Below, piece by piece: positions 1-10,208 of a DNA stretch of 64,000 nucleotides. Source of the stretch: Areca catechu (Eukaryota > Streptophyta > Magnoliopsida > Arecales > Arecaceae). The stretch is taken from contig CM038052.1 of NCBI GenBank assembly GCA_021397845.1, forward strand, positions 46,956,949-47,020,948, read 5' to 3'. Made by a program: the position numbers and the translations under genes. The first letter of the stretch is position 1, and the number at the start of each line of letters is the position of its first letter. Under the pieces are notes generated by a model. That model did not search any database, had not been told where the DNA came from, and saw only the letters and a list, made by a program, of their open reading frames with translations.

Positions 1-332
1 ATATTTACTCCGGGTGATGAAGCATCCGCAACTCACTTTTTTCAAGGTTCCACGTGGTAGTTGCTGGACGTGCTTCTGCATTTGAAAAGATGAGATTGAT
101 CATTCTTCCATCTTTTTCTTTACCTTTGATCCATCCTTTTCCTAGGCATTTTTGTCATCCTCTTTCTTCCATCTATTCTCCGCTTCAACTTAAGTGCTTC
201 TTCCTTTCGGGATTTTCTTTTAGAAAGTCTGTTGTTTTCGACCTCTTATTCCTCCTTGTTCTCAGGTTAGCCCTTCTTTCCTTTTTACTTTTTCTTTTTT
301 TTCATTCTCTCTTTACCTTGGACACTTAATCC
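1..332 (+). other. Pyrimidine-rich leader before a transposon-gene remnant
   Basis: No coding region is supported here. The stretch from about 110 to 330 is rich in T and C and ends directly at the ATG at 333 that opens a decayed transposon gene. It looks like the 5' untranslated region of that gene. An open frame at 54-329 has the low-complexity composition of a pyrimidine run and no recognisable domain. Confidence 0.35.
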
Positions 333-1935
333 ATGGCAGGTCACAAGAAGGGAAATCACCTAGGAAGGAAGCTAGAGAGGGGGAATCGAGGGACCCCATT
401 GCCTTGTGCATGGAGCATGCTCAACAGACATCCAATGGTCCAAAGGCATACCATTCTTTGGTGGACTAGGAGGACTTATCTGTTGTCAGCATCAGATATT
501 GTGTACCTAGGTAATATGAAATAGAGTTGCTCGGACCTGATACTCGGATAGATAGCCCTCCTCCTGGCAGGTTAGGGGTCTATAAAGATATGTTCAAGGT
601 AGGACTTAGGTTTCATCTTCATCCATTCATCCTTGAACTCCTTAGGGCCTATAGTATATCTCTAAGTGTTTTGACTCTGAATTCGATTGGACATATAATA
701 AGGTTTTTGGGATTGTATTTCTTAGTCAAAATCTGGCTATCTTTGTTTTTGTTTCGCTTCTTTTTCACTACCTAGAGGCATCCATATGCTAAGGTATGGT
801 GGTATCTTTTGGCTCAAAGGGAGGTTAAACCCCTAATCTTAGGTACTCCTGCCATCAAGGGGTGCAAAGAGTACTTCTATTTTGTATTATCTTCTTTGGT
901 GGATGATTGGAGTCTACCAAATTAGGGTGAACTAGTTGATCCTTTGCTGAGTGCTCCCAAATTGAGTGTCAAGGAATAGGCAAATTTTGAAATCCTTAAT
1001 AAATTTATGGTACCCGACTTGGAGTAGTTCTTATTGAAAGAGTCCCTCCAAAGGGTGGGACTCAATAGTCTCCTTGAAGGTAAGTTTGAAAGCTTTATAT
1101 TCCTTTTTTTATTCTGACCCATCTTTTTTTTACTCTTGATCGGTCAGCTCATTTATAGGTATGAGGCTTGAGGATGCCGAGACCATGAGGCAATGGTTGG
1201 TCCAAAAAAGGAAGGGCCAAACTTTCTCTAAGGGTTCCAAGAAAGTCAAATTTTCGAGCCCGAACCCGGGCCCATGAAGGCTCTGTCCAAATCTAATCGA
1301 CCCAAGGCAATTAGTTCTTCTTTAATAGTCATCTCTAGCCCTCCAGAGACACCGGTCAATCCCTCAAAGCCAACTGATCACCCATTTGCTCCTCCTCTGG
1401 CTAAGGGAAAATTAGGGGCCTTGTTGATCATGAGGCCGAAGGGTCCTCGGGATGTGCAAACTATAAATCATGGGAGGTCCATTTAGAGGTCTTTGAAAGG
1501 AGCCTTTTTCTGGAGGAGCTGGACGAGTTCAAGGGGATGTGTTATGATGATTTAGAGAAGAGGGTGATTTTGTCAGTACAACAAGTATTTCACATTCGAC
1601 TCTCAATTTTAGCTTTTGATTGATTAGTCTCTAACTTGCTATTCTTGTAGTTCGTGCACTATATAGTTGATTTGTTGAACTGGGTTTTTGATAGCAGGAG
1701 CACTATTAGAAAGCTAAAGAAAGGTGTTGCAGAGGCTCAGTGAAAGGTTGAGGTGACAGATACAACATCTAAGCACTCATCAAGGTGAAGGCCAAATTAG
1801 CTAAGGTACAAGCTGATTGGGCTCAATAGAGGGAGAGAGCAGAGTCAGAGTTGTTGAAGGTCAAGACGGAAGTGGTTGAGGTGGTGAAAAAGTTTAAGAC
1901 TTCCAAGGACTTCGCGATGGCAAAGTAATGAGGAC
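333..1935 (+). pseudogene. Decayed 'gypsy type transposon' gene (Transposase_28-like), first copy, 5' part
   Basis: This is a broken gene of the plant family annotated as 'putative gypsy type transposon' (Pfam Transposase_28); its biochemical role is not established. The best block is 560-720, encoding PPPGRLGVYKDMF and then VGLRFHLHPFILELLRAYSI, typical of the family core. At about 790-900, KPLILGTPAIKGCKEYFYFV follows, the usual downstream block. Stop codons interrupt the frame near 524, 775 and 922. A possible 5' splice site (GGTAAGTT) is at about 1079-1086, and a second possible exon runs 1150-1600. A charged, coiled-coil-like stretch at 1700-1930 is also broken by stops. A polypyrimidine run ending in CAG at 1991-2000 looks like a 3' splice site. 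The family call is fairly secure; exon limits are inferred. Confidence 0.6.
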
Positions 1936-2002
1936 ATTGGCAAGAGGAAGAAACTACAAACTAACAATCTTTAGTAGTAGTCCAATCTTTTCTTTTTCAG
2001 GT

Positions 2003-3092
2003 TGCCACAAATATTCCCACAAATGTATGAAGCACCTTTTAAAGTAAAGACTCATAATTTCATGAAACAAGTTTGAAGTATTCAAGACCAAAACCAAGTG
2101 AAGACTCCTTTTCTAAGCCCATGGGCCAGCCAAGATATGAAGAAATCATCCACTTTGAAGCCTATTGAAGGACCAAACTTTAAAGGACATGTGGAAGGGT
2201 TAGATGAAGACAAGTGTTGCTTGGAGATGGCGCCACATGGAGCTTCTAGAATTTCTTTTGTTAGGATTAGTTGCTAGGAACTAATCTTGTAATTAGCTAC
2301 CAACTAAATAGGGACCAAGGCCTCCTCTTGTATGATATGAATTACTTGAGTTGAATGAAAGCTTGCTAGTTTGTGTTCTCTTCCACCTTGCCAAGTTTAT
2401 GAGTTCTTCTTGATGTTTGAGTGTTTCTCTTTAAGTTTGAGTTGGAGTGTTGAGTTTGATCTTGAATTTGAGTGAGTGCCTTGAGTTTGAAGGACTATAG
2501 TTCCATTTCCAAGCTCTTCTACCTAAGATCCAAGTAGTCCAAGAAGAAGAGGAAGTGCTGCCCAAAAATTCCAGCAACCCTCTTCACTTCTCTTGTTGAT
2601 TTCTTCCTTTTTTCTTAATTTTTTTGAATCATGACCTTACCTTGACTCTTTTGCAGGTTCTTCTTGGTGATTTGAAGATGATGATTAAGGCTCCATGCCA
2701 TGGATCAAAGCTCCAATGGTAAATCCAAGAAGGGAGTTTAGATCTTGTCTCTAACCTTCAATTCTTGAGTGGTGAGTATTTCCCTTCCATTTGAGCTTTG
2801 ATTTCTCCTCATTGTTGGGAATAGACCCTCTTGATCCTTAGATCTGAGGTTCTTAAAGGTAGCTTAGCCTAGTTTGAGGATTTCTATGCCCTTAGATCCT
2901 CTCTTTTATTTTTTCTGAAAGGAAGTTTGCATAAGGATGTCAGATTTCTGCTCACTTAGTTCCTAGCTCAAAATTCTTCATCCCTTCTACCCATGAATCA
3001 GGCCATATTTGGAGCTTTAATGCTAATATGTTGTTGCTAAGTGAGTAGATCACATCTCCATGCACCCATTTCATCAAATTCGTCCCCCAACA
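2003..3092 (+). mobile_element. Probable solo LTR (Ty3/gypsy type) inserted in the transposon gene
   Basis: The segment begins TGCCACAAAT and ends CGTCCCCCAACA, and it separates the 5' part of the transposon gene from its C-terminal part. The end (Gly/Pro-poor, non-coding, 'cacatctccatgcaccc' then 'tcatcaaattcgtcc') resembles the 3' ends of plant Ty3/gypsy LTRs as I remember them. It contains no long open frame. I could not find matching target-site duplications (CAGGT on the left, TAAAG on the right), so the exact edges and even the LTR identity are uncertain. It could instead be a long intron-like insertion. Confidence 0.4.
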
Positions 3093-3116
3093 TAAAGGCT
3101 CGATCCATGGCTAACT

Positions 3117-3411
3117 TTTGGGAGTCAGATGAATTCTATGCCATCTACTAGGACTTTGGTCAGGAGTCATATGAGGAGGGATTTAGAAGGGTAGAAGGGA
3201 GCTTCAAGAGGCTATTTTGGATCATTTCCTAGGAATAAAGCTTAACTTCGTAGACATAGGTGAGGGGTCTGAAGGTGGGCCCACTGGTGTATCTATTGAA
3301 GCTTCCCCTATCGAGCTCATTCTTGAGCCCACAGATCTTGTCGTTGTTGATTCCATCCAAGCTGATCCCATCTTTGCCATTAGGCCTACTTTTGCTAATT
3401 CTCCCTCTTGA
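3117..3411 (+). pseudogene. C-terminal exon of first Transposase_28-like copy
   Basis: The frame starting at about 3117 reads ANFWESDEFYAIY, a stop, then DFGQESYEEGFRRVEG, and continues after a frame change through an Asp/Glu/Pro-rich tail to a stop at 3409-3411. The FGQ-SYEEGFRR pattern is typical of the C-terminal block of Transposase_28-like proteins. One stop (TAG in place of CAG) and one frame change near 3205-3217 break it. Downstream, at 3557-3565, GTAATAAAATAA resembles a plant poly(A) signal. The same tail-plus-signal layout recurs after the second copy at 50259, so these are two related gene ends. Confidence 0.5.
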
Positions 3412-3629
3412 GCTAAGCCTTCTTTTATTGCCACCAATCCCAATGAGGAGGTTGGGAACTGAAACTATATATCTTTTGTTTCTTTTTCTTTAGGCTTGTA
3501 GTTTCTTAGACTTTGTAACTTTCTTTCAAACAATGTAAGAGAACTTCTTTTGAAAGTAATAAAATAAAAAAATATTTCCTTCACTTTTTGTACTTTACAT
3601 TTATTATTTATAACTTTCTTTAGGGTTCC

Positions 3630-4592
3630 CTTTTATCGTCGAAACCACTAATGCCCATTAAGCACCTCCGCCATGCTATTGACATTATGGTGTATGTTTC
3701 TAAACAAAAGGCTCAAGCTAAAGCTATGAAGAAAAAAGCCTTTGATCAAAAAAGGAGGCTACTGAAGGTGCATAAGGCACTAAAGAGAGCCTATAAGAAA
3801 GTGGATTACTATTACTCAAAATGTACCAGCTATATTCTTGAGAGAATTATACTTGAAATTGTTTTCATCGAGGAGCGGAGGAAGCTATCGGAGAGAATCT
3901 CTCAAGTTTCTTGGGGTGTTGCTATTAGGATGGCTTGGCTGCTAGATCAACTTACCTTTGCTTATAGAGAAATTTCAAGTATGAACTCGCTACTCACATC
4001 TAGGAACTCTCATTGAGAGATCGTTGCTTAGTCGGTTGAGCTTTAGGATGAACTCCATTAGGCTAGAGGGTAGATTTCTAGCCTCGAGCGATCTTCAAAG
4101 GGCAAGGGCATAGCAATTTGTTTGGAGTTTGGAGGGCCACCTTTGGCCATTGTCCCCATATCGGCCAAGCCATTCCTAGTGGAGTCACACCTATCACCAT
4201 CCCGAGAGGGGGCATGGCACATGCCTGGTGTCAACACCATGGAGAGTTCCGGGATGAGATTATGGCATTGATCGGTGTCATCTCATCGATTCAGTTAAAG
4301 ATCTAGATTATGTAGCCACCATTGGTCAAGCTATCGATCTCGATCATGGGGCCATTGCTCTTCTAGCCATTGGTTATGCTCAAAGGAATGTCGTCAAGCA
4401 GCTATAGCTCAGGAAAAATAAGGGCGCAAGGCCATGGAGTAATAGATGTTTGATCAAGGTCATCTAATGGATATAACAACTATAGGGACCTGATATGGGT
4501 CCTCTACCCAACCCTCAATCTTGATTACTTGCTTCCTTTAAGTATGAGCATAGGCAAGTTCATTATGGAACTTATGATGAACCCAAGCCCTC
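3630..4592 (+). pseudogene. Second Transposase_28-like remnant, part left of element D
   Basis: This decayed segment lacks a recognisable start. The frame 3651-4016 (121 aa) is Lys-rich and helical-looking (KAQAKAMKKKAFDQ, then LLKVHKALKRAYKKVDYYYS), like the coiled-coil region of the family. At 4469-4530 a frame reads GYNNYRDLIWVLYPTLNLDY, which resembles the C-terminal block seen in the first copy. The coding trace runs up to 4592, where retrotransposon D interrupts it, and resumes at 50080 with the acidic tail. Stops and frame changes are frequent between 4016 and 4469. No activity is expected. Confidence 0.45.
4588..4592. repeat. Left target-site duplication of element D (CCCTC)
   Basis: CCCTC directly precedes the LTR of D and corresponds to TCCTC at 50080-50084, with one mismatch. 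The mismatch fits D being the oldest element in the stack. Confidence 0.6.
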
Positions 4593-4603
4593 AGTTGGCT
4601 TTG
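4593..4603 (+). repeat. 5' LTR of D, first 11 bp (cut by element C)
   Basis: AGTTGGCTTTG matches the first 11 bases of the 3' LTR of D (TGTTGGCTTTG at 48538) except that the first base is A instead of T. The rest of this LTR resumes at 38249, beyond element C. The last five bases, CTTTG, are the target-site duplication of C. Confidence 0.75.
4599..4603. repeat. Left target-site duplication of element C (CTTTG)
   Basis: CTTTG is repeated exactly at 38244-38248 on the far side of C. In the undamaged LTR copy of D (48544-48548) it occurs once, as expected of an empty site. Confidence 0.9.
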
Positions 4604-6216
4604 TGTTGCCTAGTAAGCAATCCAAGAGGGGGGGTGAATTGGGTCTCTAAAAATTAATTTACTTTACTTGATGTAATGAAATGCAATGCAATCCAATTCA
4701 ACAATTAAATAAGCAAGGTACTATAACTTCAATTGAAATGCTCTTAAGTAAAAATGCAGCGGGAATAAAGAGCAATGAATGAAAAGCAAGAGAGAGATCA
4801 AACAACCATAAAGACCAAGAAATATAGTGGTTTGGTGCTATCCAATGCACCTACATCCACTCCCCAAGATCTCCTTGGGAATTCATTATAATCACACGAT
4901 TACAGTTGATTAGTTTTGCGGGCTCACTAAACAAAAACCTAACTTATTTTTACAAGGCCAACAAGTCAAAACCTCACTTGATTTTACGGGCTAACCAAGA
5001 ACCTAAATGGTTTTTAGGCTCACCACGAACCTCCCTTGATTTTTTGGGCTAACCAAGAACCTAAGTGGTTTTGCTTGCTAACCACCAATCTAATTGGTTT
5101 TCAAAGGCTCACCAATAACCTCCCTTGGTTTTACAATAGGCTAACCAAGAACCCTTACAACATATAAAAATTTGAAGTCAAGAAGCAAAGTAAGCTTTCT
5201 AAACAAAAGTGGGTATCTCTTTGAAGCTCGATGTAGAAATGCTTTGAACTTGTTGAAGCCTCTTGAATGCTTAAGAATGGATGATCTTCAAAGCTCTTGA
5301 AGGCTCTTGAATGCTTGGAGGCTTGCTTTTGCTTGAAAGTAGTTGAATCTTCAATGAATAGGAGTTAAAGCTCTTTTTGCTTCTCTCTTGAATGTTTCTA
5401 TTTCATTCTTATCAATATATCTCTTTTTGATTTGATTTGGAGCATATATATATACTTTCCAAGGCCTCAAAATAGTTTTCTAGCCGTTATACTTGAAAAA
5501 CTAGCTATTGGAGGGCAAAAGAGACGAGTTCTGCGTTTGAAAAACTAGCAGTTACTGTTCCCAGAACTCCATGTGTCGACACTTCAGGCTATGAGTCGAC
5601 ACTTCCTATCGATACTTGAACTTCTTGAGTCGACACTTAGTTCAAATTTTCTTAATCTGGTCTTCTGAAAATCTCAGATGTGTCGACACTTCCTTAGGTG
5701 AGTCGACACTTCCTTAGGTGAGTCGACACTTTGAGTCGATACTTCTCTTCCATGTGTTGATATTTCAGCAGTTCTTCATTTTCAACAAGTTCTGTGGCTC
5801 AAAAATCTCAGGCGATGTGTCGATCCATGTGTCGACACTTTGAGTCGACACTTCAGGTCCATGTGTTAACACTTCAGCCATGCCATCTGAAACATTCTTG
5901 TGTACTGGCTTGAGTCGACACTTCACTTCCATGTGTCGACACTTCGAGTCGACACCTCACAGAATTTTTCACAAAAAAGTCTGAATTTGAGCTAAAACAC
6001 ATTTTTAGTTAACTCAATTGAACGTTCAAGCAAATATTGATTTTTCAAGTCCTCTTTGAGCAAATCTTTTCATGTAAACTCGGTTTCTTTGATCAAGTAA
6101 GCTTCTTCAAATTCGTGAGTACCTTTTTCAACAAAAACACACTTCAAAGAAATAATTAGTACTCAACTTATACTTAACCATTTTGCTTATCATCAAAATC
6201 AATAACGGAGTCAACA
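4604..6216 (-). repeat. 3' LTR of element C (1.6 kb)
   Basis: On the minus strand this LTR runs TGTTGACTCC to GGCAACA and matches 36652-38243 by eye along its length. It holds a GTCGAC-centred array at 5573-5958. An alternating TA box at 5444-5454 lies about 118 bp from the array. A transcribed-leader array of TTGGT/ACCAA units is at about 4916-5160. A stem (plus-strand GGTGC 4834-4838 with GCACC 4847-4851) lies next to a conserved ACCACTATA. Confidence 0.9.
5573..5958 (-). promoter_or_regulatory. GTCGAC-centred palindrome array in U3 of C
   Basis: About a dozen copies of TGTGTCGACACTTC and GAGTCGACACTT variants are clustered here. The same cluster is at 37612-37984 in the 5' LTR of C. It ends about 118 bp upstream, in the sense of transcription, of the TA box at 5444-5454, which is the place of an upstream promoter or enhancer element. 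Function is inferred from position only. Confidence 0.6.
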
Positions 6217-6230
6217 ATCTCCCCCTTTTT
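6217..6230 (-). other. Polypurine tract of C
   Basis: On the minus strand AAAAAGGGGGAGAT lies directly upstream of the 3' LTR. This is the expected place and composition for the primer of plus-strand DNA synthesis. Confidence 0.85.
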
Positions 6231-6557
6231 GATGATGACAAAACTCTTAAGTATAAATTACATAAAAGGCTTTTAAAAGAATTCATTTGGGTGCATGAAA
6301 TTAGATGCAATAAGTGTATCAATGTAAATTGCAATATTGATATGATATTTTAGAACAAAAGTAATGTCAAGATTAATAGTGTCAGAGCTTGTTATAATGA
6401 TTGAGAGTATCACAGCTTTGGGATATCTATAAAACATAGAACACATGTATCATGATACTCTATAGAAAAATTTCAGCAATAAACAAAGCTCCTCCTAAAT
6501 TGATGATCCATAAAATAGTTTGTAAATACCTTTCCAAACATTTAAACAGGGGTTTTA

Positions 6558-6562
6558 AGATA
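6558..6562. repeat. Left target-site duplication of element A (AGATA)
   Basis: AGATA is repeated exactly at 17517-17521 on the other side of A. Confidence 0.92.
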
Positions 6563-8050
6563 TGTTGCCCAGAAATGGAGACCAAGAGGGGGGTGGGGGG
6601 GTGAATTGGGTCTTTTAAAAATTTAACACAATAAAATGAAGATCCAGTGGTGCTTGTGAGCAATAATAAATTTGATGCAAGATGATAGCAATAATTAAAG
6701 AGTATGAGAGGAAAAGAGAAATCACACAAAAATACAAATTTTATAGTGGTTCGGTGCAAACCTAGCACCTACATCCACTCCCCAAGCCACCCTTGGGAAT
6801 TCCACTATAATCCACACCAGATTACAGTTGACTTGTTTTTCCCAAGGCTCACAAGTCAAAACCTAAGTTGGTTTTGTCACCTAGGCTTACCAACAAACCT
6901 AAATACTTGTTTTGTCTTCGGGCTCACAAGTTAACCCTAGTTGGTTTTGTCCCTTTGGCTCACCAACAAACTACAAAAACCTTCTTTCAAGACACCCTTG
7001 AAAGCAAGGTCAAATCATAATTAAAATAGATATGAAATTTAAAAGCTACAACAAACTCTCTTCAAGAGTAGATTGGAATCTTTGAAGCTCAAAAGGATGC
7101 TTTGTCTTCACTCTTCTCCAAGATGCCTCTTTTTGGAATGAAGTAGGGTTGAGCTTGTAGGCTTTTCAGTGGAATCAAGCTAGAAGAGATTTTTGATTTG
7201 AAGTTTGGAGAGAATATTGGCTTTATGGCTTTTGAGTGGACTTGAATGCTCTTGAATAGACTTCTCTTCACTTCTCTCTTGCTTTCTCTTCTTTCTCTTC
7301 TTTTTCTTTCTTTAAAATGAGGTTGGTGGAGATTAAATACACCAAAAACCTTCTAAAAATGGTTTGTGACCGTTGGAGCATTGGAAATAGCCGTTTGGAG
7401 CTTGAAAACCAACTTCTGTAAGCCAGAAAAATAGATCCGTTAGAGCTGTCAGGCTGCAAGTGTCGACACTTGGATGTTAGGTGTCGACACTTGGCTGTCA
7501 GGTGTCAACACTTGATTTCTGGGTGTCGACACTTGAACATTCAAGTATCGACACTTGATGCACAGGTGTCGACACTTGACACAAAAATCCTTAAAACAGC
7601 AAAGTTCTGTATTTTCAAAAATCTCAGGCCTTGAGTCGACACTTGGAACCTAAGTGTCGACACTTGGTGTCGACACTTGAATATAGGTATCGACACTTGG
7701 CATGCCAAGGATTTTTGTCCGTGCCAAATGTTGAAGTGTCGACACTTGACTGTCTAGGTGTCGACACTTGAGACTGAAAACATCCAGATTCAAGTGAAAA
7801 TGCCTCGAAAACAAAAATAAAATTCATGAATACTTAAACACATAATATTTAAACAATTATATGCCCTTTTTCAATGAAGAGGATGCCCAGATATGTGAGA
7901 ATTGCTCCGTGCCATTACGTGCCATATACCATAAGTTTTTGGAATTTTGAGGTGCTTTCTTCCTGAAAACTCACAACTTGAAATCCTCATTAGAATACAA
8001 TATGCACTCAATGTTTTGTTATTCATCAAAATCACTGGGTGGAGCCAACA
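6563..8050 (-). repeat. 3' LTR of element A (1.49 kb)
   Basis: It runs TGTTGGCTCC to GGGCAACA on the minus strand and is very similar to 16035-17516. Most differences by eye are single-base changes, denser in the first 270 bp. It includes a stem (plus-strand GGTGC 6753-6757 with GCACC 6765-6769), a TATTTAA box at 7339-7333 on the minus strand, and a palindrome array at 7457-7770. The array ends 118 bp upstream of the box. Confidence 0.95.
7457..7770 (-). promoter_or_regulatory. GTCGAC palindrome array in U3 of A (3' LTR)
   Basis: About 12 copies of an AGTGTCGACACTTG-type motif lie here. The first, CAAGTGTCGACACTTG at 7457-7472, is a perfect 16-bp palindrome. Single copies differ by one or two bases (GTATCGAC, GTCAAC). 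The cluster is repeated at 16923-17236 in the 5' LTR. Confidence 0.65.
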
Positions 8051-8065
8051 ATCTCCCCCTTTTTG
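8051..8065 (-). other. Polypurine tract of A
   Basis: On the minus strand CAAAAAGGGGGAGAT abuts the 3' LTR, as expected for the plus-strand primer. Similar purine tracts recur upstream at 8181-8190, 8300-8311 and 8337-8344. Confidence 0.85.
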
Positions 8066-8626
8066 ATGATGACAAAACCTTGAGAGAAAGAGGCAATATA
8101 GTTCAAACTTTAATCATTTAATTTATAAATATGAATTTTAGTCACAATAGAGGCAAAAACCTTATAGATAGGAGGAAACAATCTCCCCCTTAATTTGATA
8201 CTTCTTATTAAGGTAAACTTCAAAGATTCTTGCAAGGTGAAATCAATATAATCAATACAATACACCTTTTTCTCAATAAAATCAAAATCAATACTTGTTC
8301 TCCCCCTTTTTGTCAATCATAAGAAAGGGGAATAACCTCCCCCTCATAATGAGAATGGATACAAAAAGATAGTAGAGAAACAAGTAACATAGATATTAAA
8401 GTTGAAATTATGCTAACATCAAAGAGTATTAGAGTTAAAATATACCATTATAAAGAGTATCAGAGCCATAGAATAGTAAACTGAAGCACTAAATCCTCAA
8501 GATAACAGAGTACTGAACAAAAACACATATATATAAGATAAATTTTCAGTACAAAAGAGCTGAAACATGCATATATCATCAGAGTCAAATAAGTATCAAA
8601 CATGTAGCAAATAGACATCTGTGAGG
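8066..8626 (-). other. A interior: 3' non-coding end with repeated PPT-like tracts
   Basis: No gene is supported between the extra ORF stop and the polypurine tract. The stretch is AT-rich and contains three further G-runs of the PPT type on the minus strand. One, at 8176-8190, even repeats the ACA-ATCTCCCCC context of the real PPT/LTR junction. Confidence 0.6.
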
Positions 8627-8983
8627 CTAATCCTCATCAGATGGAACATCAAGACTGAAAGGAGCACTGATCCTAGATCTGGTGGCTAATGCCCTAGGAG
8701 GTGCTAAAGCTCTAAGACTCCTAGTGCGGCCGGCAGGACCAAATGCGGGTACAACCCTAGAAGATCTAGTAGAAGGAGGTGAAAGACGATCAGCTGGCGC
8801 AATAAGATCCGGTGTGACGTCAACCATGGCAGTAGTAGGAGCTGGTATAGTAGGAGGATCTTGACTGACCACCTCATAAGCATCGGCACCGCCTACACTA
8901 TCGCTGTCACTACCCACTACCTCTGTGGCTCTGTCAACATCCTGATCACCACCCTCAGCATAATCAGCATGATTGCTCTGGTG

Positions 8984-9014
<31 letters not shown>

Positions 9015-10208
9015 TCGTCAGATCGAGCAAGTATAGGTGCTGCAGGAGGTATAAATGATCTCAACAAACTCTCAATGTGAGTAAATCCCTCCTCCATGGA
9101 TCTGCGAATCTCAGCATGCTCCGAGGTAGTATGTGCTCGTAGAAGCTCGACCTCGCTACGCAGCTGAGTCACCTCACCTTTGATTTCTGAGAACTGTACT
9201 CTGGCATGCTCCTCAAAAGATAGTCCGGTAGATGGTGGTGGAGGAGCTGAAGCATCAGGAGATAGGTGCTCTGCCTGTGTCGATGGTACATCTACTGGAG
9301 GAAGAACTGCTGGCTCAGATGGTCCAGCCTCAGCCTCTCGAAACTCGTCCTCCTCATCTGGCTCCTGGCCAGACTCTCTGCGAACCCATCGACCTCCAAC
9401 TATCCTGTATCCCATCCGGTGCAATGACCTCTCATCGTACACATCCGTGTGCAGTATCTCCTTGGGGATCTCCCCCTCCAATGATACTCCACAAGCTTTG
9501 AAAAGATGGGTCAGTGCCATGCCGTATGGCAAACAGTGTCAGCACTGAGTGGCAGCATCATGCATCTGTGACAGCATCAAGTGGGTATATCTAGCTGTCT
9601 CCTCTCAATCAGACTGGTCATTACCATCAGCTCCCTCTCGGTGATGAAATCGAATCTGCCAATCTTTGGTAGTAGGATCCGTGCAGTAATATGGTGCAGC
9701 AGGCGCATCTCTAATGATAACTGGTTCACGGTAACCACTGAAATACCGCGAACATCCTCTCGCTCAAGGATGCACCTGAATGCCGCCTCTCTATCATCTA
9801 CAGAAAAGGCACAGACTCCTCTCCGGGGTATCTCCCATACACGGCTCAGAAGCTCATCAGTCAAAGAGATCTGAATATCCCTGACGGATGTCATCCACAA
9901 AAGTCATCGACAGTTCAGTGCACCGTAGAACTCCCTCACTAGGTGAGGATAGTATCTCTCCTGCATGGTGCAGAAGGGTACCAGTCCTGCATCTGTGAGT
10001 ATCTCCCTAATACCAAAGTGGTGCCTATCGAAGCACTACAAATCAACTCTCCTCCCTGAAGCTACAGACTTCCCTGCCATCCTCTCTGCAGGGGAGAGCT
10101 CGGTGTGGCTGAACTGCTCGGCTGTGCAGAATCAAATCTGGCCTTCGATCTCCTCTCAGTACCATGATTGGGCCTCGCCCTAACTGCAAGTCTCTTCCAA
10201 GGACCCAT
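8627..10208 (-). pseudogene. Extra ORF of A, 'putative plant transposon protein' domain
   Basis: This ORF downstream of pol starts at the minus-strand ATG at 10208 (MGPWKRLAVRARPNHG, basic) and ends at 8627. Frameshifts near 10090 and 9540 and a few stops split it; long open parts are 9900-9577 and 9532-8627. The conserved core reads NQLSLEMRLLHHI, GRFDFITEREL and LPYGMALTHLFKA. It is followed by a Pro/Ser/Asp-rich region with a run of ten Asp (CAT repeat at about 8992-9017) and an acidic end (DVPSDED). This resembles the plant 'putative plant transposon protein' domain family (Transposase_32-like); function is unknown. The position matches the env-like ORF of SIRE elements, but I see no signal peptide or membrane segment. 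Related copies occur in B, C and D. Confidence 0.7.
8990..9020. repeat. CAT/ATC trinucleotide microsatellite
   Basis: Repeated CAT on the plus strand encodes the poly-Asp run of the extra ORF of A on the minus strand. The short frames on the plus strand across it are shadows. Confidence 0.8.

Larger units (their letters stand above)
6217..6562 (-). other. C interior: 3' non-coding end, left of A
   Basis: This is the last piece of the C interior before its 3' LTR. It is AT-rich, with no coding region apart from short chance frames. It joins 17522 in the pre-insertion sequence of C. Confidence 0.75.

Noticed and set aside
6563..6610. G-run in the LTRs of A as a G-quadruplex
   Set aside because: A single long G-run with one break, different in the two LTRs, and better explained as slippage.
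7457..7770. Regular short repeats with spacers resembling a CRISPR array
   Set aside because: Repeats are short and degenerate, spacing is irregular, the cluster is copied in both LTRs, and the DNA is a plant retrotransposon.
9180..9548. 122-residue plus-strand frame
   Set aside because: Antisense shadow of the extra ORF of A.
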